DNA from: Candidatus Eiseniibacteriota bacterium
Lineage (GTDB): Bacteria > Eisenbacteria > RBG-16-71-46
Reading direction: 5' to 3'
DNA: 64,000 nt
Assembly: GCA_016710095.1 (NCBI GenBank)
Contig: JADJLL010000001.1
Span: forward strand, 271,032-335,031
Shown: positions 45,476 through 52,742 of the stretch, piece by piece
Layout of the letters: every line of letters starts with the position of its first letter
How positions within the stretch are numbered: the stretch's first letter is position 1
The notes under the pieces: model-generated
What the model was told of the DNA's origin: nothing
Database searches by the model: none
Seen by the model: the letters and a program-made list of their open reading frames with translations, nothing else
Position numbers and translations under genes: made by a program

Positions 45476-47447
45476 ATGCGATCCCTGCTCTGCCACTCGC
45501 TCGTGCTTCTTGTCGTCGCTTGCCTGCCCTCGTCCGCGCACGCCGCGTGGCCGGTTCCTCCGCTCGGGAGCCTGCCCGTCTGCAACGCCACGGGGCTCCA
45601 GGCCGACGTGGCGATCGTCTCGGATGGCGCGGGCGGTGCCCTGATCGCGTGGGACGACCTTCGCTCCGGCGACTGCGACATCTACGTTCAGCACGTGCTC
45701 GCCTCGGGCGCCGTGGATCCGGCATGGCCGGCGGACGGCCGCGCGATCATGGTGCTCGGGGACTATCAGCTTCGCCCGCACGTCGTGTCGGACGGCGCGA
45801 GTGGCGTGATCGTGGCGTGGACGGACCATCGCGGCGCGAGCTGGGACATCTACGCCAGCCACGTGCTGGCAACAGGCGACGTCGACCCGGCGTGGCCCGC
45901 GACCGGCGTCGCGCTGTGCATGGAAGTGGGAGACCAGAGTGTCTCGGATATCGTGAGCGATGCCGCGGGCGGCGCCTTCGTGGTCTGGTCCGACCTTCGC
46001 TCGGGTGAGTACGACGTGTACGCGCATCACGTCACGGCCGGCGGTGCTGTCGATCCAGCGATACCGGCGAACGGCCTCGCCGTCTGCGCTCTCGCTGGAA
46101 CGCAGGCGGGCGGCGCGATGACATCCGATGGCAAGGGGGGGAGCGCTGATCGTGTGGTCGGACCTGCGATCGGGCCCCGACCCCGACGTCTACTCGACCC
46201 GCCTGCTGGCGTCAGGCTCGCTCGACCCCGCGTGGCCGTCCGGCGGCCGAGCGCTCTGCACCGCCCCTGGCGGGCAGGGGAACGAGCATCTCGTTCCGGA
46301 TGGCACCGGCGGCGCGGTGGTGGCCTGGTCGGATTTCCGGTCAGGCACCGGCGACATCTATGCACAGCGCGTTTCGGGCGCCGGCGTGGTCGATCCCGCG
46401 TGGCCGCTCGACGGCCGCGCATTGTGCACCGCGGATGGCGACCAGTTCGGAGGACTGCTCGTCGCGGACGGCGCGGGCGGCGCCATCGTGACGTGGGAGG
46501 ACATGCGCAACGCGGTGCACAGCGACATCTACGCTCAGCGCGTCTCGGGAGCGGGCGTGGTGGATCCCGCGTGGCCGGCGCAAGGTCGCGCGCTGTGCGC
46601 GGCGCCGGCCGCACAGTACGCGCCCTTCCCGGCGGGCGACGGCGCGGGCGGTGCCTTCGTCGTGTGGCTGGACCTCAGGTCGGGCCGCGCCCAAACCTAC
46701 GTCCAGCACGTTCTCGCCAGCGGTGCGCTCGATCCGGGCTGGGATGCCGACGGTGAGCTCGTCGCGCTCGCGGACAGCGGACAGAGCCAGCCGCGGATCA
46801 TCCCGGACGGCACCGGCTCGGCGATCGTGGCCTGGTCGGAATACCGCAGCGGAACGGACTACGACATCTACGCGCAGCGCATGACGCCGACGGGCGGGGT
46901 GCTCGGCGTGTTCTCGCCGAGGGCGTCGGCACGCTGGAACGGCGCTGCCGCGGAACTGGAGTGGCAGGCCCCCGAGTTCGTCGGCGCGACGACTCACATC
47001 GAGCGCAACGAACGAGGTTCGGGCTGGGTGCGAGTGGCGAGCCGCGTCGGCGACGGCGACGGATTCGTTCGCTTCGTCGACGCCAATGTGAGACGCGGGA
47101 GTGAGTACGTGTATCGCGTGGCTTACCTGCGCGGCGAGCAGGAGACGCCCGCCGGGGAAGTTCGATTCGCGATCCCCAGTTCCCGCCTCGCGATCGAGGC
47201 GGTCTCCCCGAACCCGGCGCGAGGCGGACGGCTCGCGTGGCGGGCGACGTTCGCGGGCCCGAGCCCGGCTCGCGCTCGCGTCATCGACCTCGCGGGACGC
47301 GTCGTGCTCGAACGCGTACTGCCGGCCCCGGCGGACGGCGTGACGGCGCTGTCGTTCGGTGACGCCGCGCTGCGCCCGGGGGTGTACCTGCTCGAGCTGC
47401 AGCAGAACGGCGTCCGATCCGCGCGGAGTTTTGTTCACATCGAGTAG
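45476..47447 (+). CDS. Secreted eight-repeat (DLRSG) propeller-like protein with C-terminal sorting-like module, one frameshift at about 46137
   Basis: ATG at 45476 with GAGG upstream (an ATG at 45443 is possible). The signal is LLCHSLVLLVVACLPSSAHA. Eight consecutive repeats of about 50 residues follow the pattern SDGxGGAhVhWxDLRSGxxDIYxQHVLASGxVDPAWPxxGRAL, which suggests a beta-propeller of unfamiliar type. A run of seven G at 46135-46141 (six expected) breaks repeat 4; the frame 46128-47447 continues it. A fibronectin-III-like domain (ARWNGAAAELEWQAPE...YVYRVAYLRG) and a degenerate C-terminal module (VSPNPARGGRL...IDLAGRVVLERV...GVYLLELQ) follow. Function unknown; it sits in one transcription unit with Kelch copy 2. 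Confidence 0.75.
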
Positions 47448-47512
47448 CGTTTGCGAACCGGATCCTTCATTCGGGTTGTGCGCGTTTCCGCGTGTTGGTT
47501 TACTGCCGCCCC

Positions 47513-47893
47513 ATGCGACGAGTGCTCGTGGCCCTCATGCTTCTTCTCGTGACGTCGGACGCCGTTCCCGCGCGCACGTTCCTCGCGATGCGTGCGAGCG
47601 AGCCCGCGCCGGCGTGTTCGTGCTGCGGCGCGTGCTCGTGCTCGAGCTGCGACACGCATCATCCGAACGCGCCCGAGCCCGGGCCCGGGCTGCACGCCGC
47701 CGACTGTGGCGGTTGCTCGACCGGCGGCGGTGGCGCCGTGCCGCTGCCCGCGCCGGCGCTCTACGAAGTTCCGGCCTGCGCGCTGCCGGCTCCGCGGCCG
47801 CGCCTCGCCCGGGCGCTCGCGCACGAATCGAGCGCCCCGCCCTCGTCGCGCGCGCGCGCGATCGATCCGCCGCCGCGACCCGCGGCCGCCTGA
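47513..47893 (+). CDS. Short exported Cys-rich protein
   Basis: 126 residues from the ATG at 47513 (MRRVLVALMLLLVTSDAVPA signal peptide). The mature N-terminus has a dense cysteine cluster (ACSCCGACSCSSCDTHH), then a Gly/Pro-rich section with another Cys pair (ADCGGCS) and an Ala/Pro/Arg-rich tail. No known family. It lies 141 bases before a periplasmic copper chaperone gene and opens the probable copper cluster, so metal binding through the cysteines is a reasonable inference, not shown. Confidence 0.55.
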   Translation: MRRVLVALMLLLVTSDAVPARTFLAMRASEPAPACSCCGACSCSSCDTHHPNAPEPGPGLHAADCGGCSTGGGGAVPLPAPALYEVPACALPAPRPRLARALAHESSAPPSSRARAIDPPPRPAAA

Positions 47894-48034
47894 GTCCCGC
47901 ACACTCCCTCCACGCACCGGTGACGCGTCTGGCGCCCGCCGGAGCGAACGCGTGCGCGCGCGCTTCGCCGCGCCGCATGCACCGCACTCTCGAGTCCGCG
48001 CGGCGTTCGTGCCCGCGGGCCACAAGGAGCTTTC

Positions 48035-48502
48035 ATGTCCTCGAAGCACTTCCGCTTCATCCGCCGGGCCGCGTTCGCAGCGCTCGGCATGTGGTTCGTC
48101 GCCGGTTGCGCTGGCGGCGGAGCCCCCGCCCCCGTCGCCGGCTCCGGGGCGCGCGTCGAGAACGCGTGGGTCCGCCCGGTCGAACCGGGGCAGGGGACCG
48201 CGGCCTACTTCACGCTCCTCAACGACTCGGCGGACTCGCTCGTGCTCGTGGGTGTGAACGTGCCCGCCGCCGAGATGAGCATGATGCACGAGACCGTGAA
48301 GGAATCGGCCGGGCTGATGCGCATGCAGGAGGTCGAACGCTTCGCCGTCGCGCCGCACGGCACGCTCGAGTTCTCGCCGGGCGGCAACCATGTCATGGCG
48401 ATGCAGGCGTTCGTGACGCTCGCGGAAGGCGACACGACGGGGATCGAACTGCGCTTCGCCGACGGCCGAATGCTCCACGTGACCGCGAACGTCCACCCCT
48501 GA
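48035..48502 (+). CDS. PCuAC-type periplasmic copper chaperone lipoprotein
   Basis: 155 residues from the ATG at 48035. Lipobox WFVAGC (C25). The PCuAC (DUF461) fold is clear: VENAWVRPVEPGQGTAAYFTLLNDSADSLVLVGV. The copper-binding His/Met set is H85 in MSMMHETVKESAGLMRMQ and H119/M121 in GGNHVMAM. Such proteins carry Cu(I) to cytochrome-oxidase assembly or protect against copper in the periplasm. No oxidase genes are adjacent. The neighbours (Cys-rich, PepSY, YHS proteins) point to copper handling. Confidence 0.9.
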   Translation: MSSKHFRFIRRAAFAALGMWFVAGCAGGGAPAPVAGSGARVENAWVRPVEPGQGTAAYFTLLNDSADSLVLVGVNVPAAEMSMMHETVKESAGLMRMQEVERFAVAPHGTLEFSPGGNHVMAMQAFVTLAEGDTTGIELRFADGRMLHVTANVHP

Positions 48503-48509
48503 CCGAACC

Positions 48510-48536
48510 GCGGGGAGCGGCGCGTCCGCTCCCCGC
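48510..48536. terminator. Hairpin between the PCuAC and PepSY genes
   Basis: 10-bp stem GCGGGGAGCG (48510-48519) / CGCTCCCCGC (48527-48536), 7-base loop, no U tract. It may attenuate or end the first transcript. Confidence 0.45.
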
Positions 48537-48569
48537 GCTCCCGGCCGCACACCCTTCGGAGTCGTGGCG

Positions 48570-49298
48570 ATGAGTCTGCAACGTGCCGCATTCAAGATTC
48601 ACCGTGTGCTCTCCTACGTCGCGTTCGCGCAGATGCTCGCGTGGATCGGCGGCGGAGTGGTCTTTTCGCTGATCCCCTTCGACAGCGTCGTGAAAGGCGG
48701 CGCTGTGGTCGAGAAACCCGCGACCCGGCTTCCGGACGAGTGGCGGTCGGCGCTGAGCGCCGCCTCGCCGCAGGTGGGTGAGGCGGCGAAGCTCGAGACG
48801 TTCGCGAGCCCCCAGGGGACCGCGTTCCGCGTGCGCGGGGATTCCGCGCAGGCATTCGTCCCCGCGGACGGCTCTGCGTGGCGTGCGCCGGACTCGGCGA
48901 GCGTCGCCGCGTGGGCGCGTTCGCTCTACCGCGGCGGCGGTGCGCTCGCACGCGTCGCACGGATCGAGCGCGCGGAGCCGCTCGTCGGCATCGTGCAGGA
49001 GGCAGGGGAGCGCCGCGACTTGTGGCGGGCGGCCTTCACCGATCGCCTGCACACGCGGTTCTACTTCGACGGACCGAGCGGCGAGCTCCTGATGGTCCGC
49101 AACGACGCGTGGGTGCTCTACGACTTCTTCTTCCGTCTGCACGTCATGGACTACGCGGGCGGGGAGGACTTCAACAACGTCCTGTTGCGCACGTTCGCCG
49201 TGCTCTCGCTCGCGTTCGCGCTGTCGGGCGCCGTGCTCACGTACTCGGCGGCGCGCCGGGCGATGCTCGCCGCGAGGCGAGGGCGCACGTCCGCCTGA
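48570..49298 (+). CDS. PepSY-type membrane protein
   Basis: 242 residues from the ATG at 48570; an in-frame GTG at 48564 is too close to the GGAG site. An N-terminal helix (VLSYVAFAQMLAWIGGGVVFSL) is followed by a periplasmic PepSY-like region (about 50-190). Its hallmark end is TRFYFDGPSGELLMVRNDAWVLYDFFFRLHVMDY, and a second helix is TFAVLSLAFALSGAVLTYS. PepSY membrane proteins commonly sit beside metal-uptake or metal-reductase genes. It lacks the four-helix reductase core. It is placed 67 bases after PCuAC and 52 bases before the DJ-1/YHS gene. Confidence 0.75.
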   Translation: MSLQRAAFKIHRVLSYVAFAQMLAWIGGGVVFSLIPFDSVVKGGAVVEKPATRLPDEWRSALSAASPQVGEAAKLETFASPQGTAFRVRGDSAQAFVPADGSAWRAPDSASVAAWARSLYRGGGALARVARIERAEPLVGIVQEAGERRDLWRAAFTDRLHTRFYFDGPSGELLMVRNDAWVLYDFFFRLHVMDYAGGEDFNNVLLRTFAVLSLAFALSGAVLTYSAARRAMLAARRGRTSA

Positions 49299-49350
49299 TC
49301 CACCACACGATCAAACCGGTCGCTGCGGCGACCCGAAAGAGAGCTTCCCC

Positions 49351-50340
49351 ATGACCCCTCGTTTCTCGATCAACCGTTCGCTGGTTCACTTGCTGTTCGT
49401 GGCGTCGTCGCTCGTGCTGCTCGGATCCTGCTCGGACGCGCCGTCGCGGGAGGAGCATGCCGCGCAGTCGCCGGCCGGCGCTTCGCCCGCGGCGTCCGTC
49501 GCGGACTCGATGCCGCCGCTTCCCGTGCCGCCCGGGGGAGAGATCCCGGTGGCGTTCGTCATCGGGCCGATGGCCGAAGTGCTCGACTTCTGTGGCCCGC
49601 TCGAAGTGTTCGCGGCGGCATGGACGCCGGACGGCAAGCCGATGTTCAAGCCCTACTTCGTCGCGGCGACGAAGGCGCCCGTCACGGTCGGCGGCAACAT
49701 GCGCGTCGTGCCGGACTACACGTTCGCGAACGCTCCAGCGCCCAAGGTCATCGTGATCCCGGCGATGATCGACGACGTGCCCACCGAGATGATCGAGTGG
49801 ATCCGCCGCGCGTCGAGCGGCACGGACGTCACCATGTCGGTCTGCAACGGCGCGTTCGTGCTCGCGAAGACCGGCCTGCTCGACGGCAAGCCGGCGACGA
49901 GTCATCACGGCGGCTACTTCCGCTTCGCGGGCCGGTTCCCGAAGGTCCAACTGCAGCGCGGGGCGCGATTCGTCGAGAGCGGCAACGTCGCGTCCGCGGG
50001 CGGCATCTCGTCCGGCATCGATCTGGCGCTTCGCGTCGTCCAGCGCTACGGCGGCAAGGCGATGGTGCAGGAACTCGTCGAGGGCATGGAGTACCAGGGC
50101 ACGGGCTGGCTCGATCCGCAGTCGAACGTGGCGTACGCGCGGCTGCCGGAGTCGAACGCGCAGCACCCCGTCTGTCCGCTCTGCCGGATGGACGCCGACA
50201 CGACGATCTCTTCGGTCCATGCCGGGAGGACGTACTACTTCTGCGCGGAATCCGAGAAGCAGTTCTTCGACGAGCATCCCGAAGTCGTGGACCGCTTCCT
50301 CGCCGAGGACGCGGCGCGCGAGGCGCGGGTCGGACGCTGA
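49351..50340 (+). CDS. DJ-1/PfpI-family lipoprotein fused to a C-terminal YHS domain
   Basis: 329 residues. Lipobox LLGSC (C27), then a linker. A DJ-1/PfpI (GATase1-like) domain occupies about 65-245: FVIGPMAEVLDFCGPLEVFAAA, the nucleophile-elbow Cys C165 in TMSVCNGAFVLAKTGLLDGK, and TSHHGG. This matches the AraC/GATase branch without a DNA-binding domain. Residues about 272-322 form a YHS domain (CPLCRMD...GRTYYFCAESEKQFFDEHPEVV). Its CPxC pair and later Cys usually bind copper or another soft metal. The lipid anchor puts both domains outside the cytoplasm. The fusion is unusual and fits the neighbouring PCuAC gene. Catalytic activity unknown. Confidence 0.85.
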   Translation: MTPRFSINRSLVHLLFVASSLVLLGSCSDAPSREEHAAQSPAGASPAASVADSMPPLPVPPGGEIPVAFVIGPMAEVLDFCGPLEVFAAAWTPDGKPMFKPYFVAATKAPVTVGGNMRVVPDYTFANAPAPKVIVIPAMIDDVPTEMIEWIRRASSGTDVTMSVCNGAFVLAKTGLLDGKPATSHHGGYFRFAGRFPKVQLQRGARFVESGNVASAGGISSGIDLALRVVQRYGGKAMVQELVEGMEYQGTGWLDPQSNVAYARLPESNAQHPVCPLCRMDADTTISSVHAGRTYYFCAESEKQFFDEHPEVVDRFLAEDAAREARVGR

Positions 50341-50611
50341 TCGAGCTGCGCATCGAAGCCGGAAGTCGGTGGCATTGCGCAGCGGCGGGGCCGGCGGGCG
50401 TGACGTTGTTGGTCACGCTCGCCTTCACGCTTGTCCCGCGGCGCCCGAAGCGCGAAGGTGCACTCCTCCCTGTCTGATCGGCGCGGGCGCTCTGGCGTTC
50501 GCTCCGGCTCCGCGCGAGCGGCTCCCTGGATCCCGCCGGTTCCCCGGCACTGGCAGTCCCACCGCATGCGGTCGGCCCCTTCCGTCGCGTGCCAGCACGA
50601 GGAAGACTCGG

Positions 50612-51061
50612 ATGAACTTCAAACACGCCCTTCGCATCGGCACGCTCGGCGCGCTCTGCGCGCTCACGCTGTGTGCCGCGCAGGCCCGTTCCGCCCACGC
50701 GTGGACGACCGGAAGCACCGCGCATTGGTACTCGTCGCATCCCATGATCTCGGGCACCGTCGCCGCGGTGAACGACCGGCAGCTCGTCGTGAACACCGAT
50801 CAGGGCGAGCAGGTCGCGCTCGTCATGGACTCGCACACGATGGCGTTCCGCGACCTCTCCGCCGGCATGACCGTGCGCGTGGATTTCGCGGCGCACGAGA
50901 ACTGCCGCCTGTACGCCGAGCGCGTGTGGGCCGTGCGCGACGCCGCGCCGGCCGCGCGGTCGCAGGCTTACGCGAACGCGCGCCACGACGGCGACGCGCG
51001 GAAGAAGCCGGCCGCCGTAGCGCGCGCGCGAACGGCGCCGCCGCGCCCTCGAGCGGCATGA
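50612..51061 (+). CDS. Exported DUF5666-like protein, probably the 5' part of the OmpA-type gene
   Basis: 149 residues from the ATG at 50612. Signal peptide GTLGALCALTLCAAQARSAHA, then one small OB-like domain (MISGTVAAVNDRQLVVNTDQGEQVALVMDSHTMAF...VDFAAHENCRLYAERVWAV). The end (ARARTAPPRPRAA) looks out of frame. A two-base slip in the GCGCGCGCG run near 51020 would join it to the next ORF through ANGAAAPSSGMNMNAP. That would also give the OmpA-type part the signal peptide it lacks. Its stop overlaps the next ATG (ATGA), so two genes remain possible. Confidence 0.6.
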   Translation: MNFKHALRIGTLGALCALTLCAAQARSAHAWTTGSTAHWYSSHPMISGTVAAVNDRQLVVNTDQGEQVALVMDSHTMAFRDLSAGMTVRVDFAAHENCRLYAERVWAVRDAAPAARSQAYANARHDGDARKKPAAVARARTAPPRPRAA

Positions 51062-51876
51062 ACATGAACGCGCCGCGCGCGACGTTCGCGTGGGAGTCGT
51101 CGGTGCGCCCGATGATCGCCGGACGCGTCGTGAGCGCGAACGACCACCTGCTGATCGTGGACACCGAGCAGGGCCAGCGTGTCGGCATCGCGATGGACTC
51201 GCACACGCTCGTGCCCGGCGAAGTCGGATCCGGCGTCGCGATCCGCGCGCAGTATCGCCACATGGACGACGGCCGCTACCTCGCGCAGCGCGTGTACGCG
51301 CTGCCGGAGACCGTCGCCGAGCGCGAGCAGGCTTACGCGTGGTCGCGTGACCGTGTGGTCGCGCTCGATCCGACGACGATCGACTGCAGCGTCTCGACCG
51401 TCGCGGTGCGCGAGGTCGCGCCCAAGCCGGCGCCCGTCGTGACGCCGCCGCCCGCGCCCGCGCCGCCGCCGCCCGCACCGGCGCCCGTGCCGACGCCCGC
51501 GCCCACGAAGACCGAGCGCGCGCTCGTCGAGAGCGGCAAGATCGAGCTGGAAGACGTGTACTTCGAGACGGGCAAGGCGACGCTGCTGCCCGCGAGCGAG
51601 CGCACGCTCAACGAAGCGGGCGCCGCGCTCGAGAAGCATCCCGAGCTGAAGGTCGAAGTCGGTGGTCACACCGACTCGCGCGGCTCGCGCCCGATGAACG
51701 TGCGGCTGAGCCAGGCGCGCGCCGAGTCCGTGCGCGCGTACCTGCTCGAGCACTTCAAGATCGCGCCGGGCAGCGTGACCGCGAAGGGCTACGGCCCGCC
51801 CGCGAACGGCGTGGTCGAGAAGACCGACGCCGAGCGCCAGCACAACCGTCGCGTGGAGCTGAACGTCATCAAGTAG
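51058..51876 (+). CDS. OmpA-type C-terminal domain protein
   Basis: 272 residues as read, no signal peptide of its own. Residues 10-90 repeat the domain of the preceding ORF (MIAGRVVSANDHLLIVDTEQGQRVGIAMDSHTL). Then comes a Pro/Ala linker (about 125-150) and an OmpA peptidoglycan-binding domain (about 165-270). That domain has YFETGKATLLPASERTLNEAG, VEVGGHTDSRGSRPMNVRLSQARAESV and VTAKGYGPPANGVVEKTDAERQHNRRVEL. The D and R that bind diaminopimelate are present. It would link the outer membrane to peptidoglycan if exported, which needs the upstream signal peptide. A hairpin terminator follows. Confidence 0.75.
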   Translation: MNMNAPRATFAWESSVRPMIAGRVVSANDHLLIVDTEQGQRVGIAMDSHTLVPGEVGSGVAIRAQYRHMDDGRYLAQRVYALPETVAEREQAYAWSRDRVVALDPTTIDCSVSTVAVREVAPKPAPVVTPPPAPAPPPPAPAPVPTPAPTKTERALVESGKIELEDVYFETGKATLLPASERTLNEAGAALEKHPELKVEVGGHTDSRGSRPMNVRLSQARAESVRAYLLEHFKIAPGSVTAKGYGPPANGVVEKTDAERQHNRRVELNVIK

Positions 51877-51903
51877 CGTCGCGCGACGGCGACGGGAACA
51901 CGC

Positions 51904-51936
51904 GAGCCCGCGGGAGCCGAACGCTCCCGCGGGCTC
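51904..51936 (+). terminator. Hairpin terminator after the OmpA-type gene
   Basis: 14-bp perfect stem GAGCCCGCGGGAGC (51904-51917) / its complement (51923-51936), loop CGAAC. Its core recurs at 55473-55510. No U tract. Confidence 0.65.
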
Positions 51937-52056
51937 GACGTTCGAGCGTGCAAGCGCCGCAGCGCCGGTCCAGTATTGCCGGAGCGGGGTCGCGATTACG
52001 CTCTTCCAGGCGGCCCCGGGGGCCGCCGCGGGGGGGCCCCGCCGCGCCGAAAGCGA

Positions 52057-52337
<281 letters not shown>

Positions 52338-52742
52338 TCGAACCCGCGGCGCTGACGTTGCCGTCGGCCGGCCAGTTCCGCACTCCCTCGCGGTGGAAAA
52401 CCTTGCACCGCGCCGAGGGTGGGAGGGCGCGCCGCCAAACCCACGGTGTCGGGCGCCCGGCGCAACGGCCGCGTTCACCGGCACTCGGCGCGATCCGGCG
52501 GCCGTGGGGATGGCGCCCATCCGGCCGCGCTAAGCCGTTGGCCCGGCGCGCTCGACCTCGGCTCCCCTCGCCGAAATCGGCGACCGCGCGGCGCGTGGCG
52601 GCGGCCGGGATCGCTCGCGGAATCCGGCTTCGGCGGCCGGGGGGCGGGCGCGCACGAGGCACCGGGCGAGAAGGGTCCGAGTCTTGCAGTGCGGCCCGTG
52701 TCCCCGCCCGTCTCACGTCACGCCGCATGTAAGGAGCGACCG

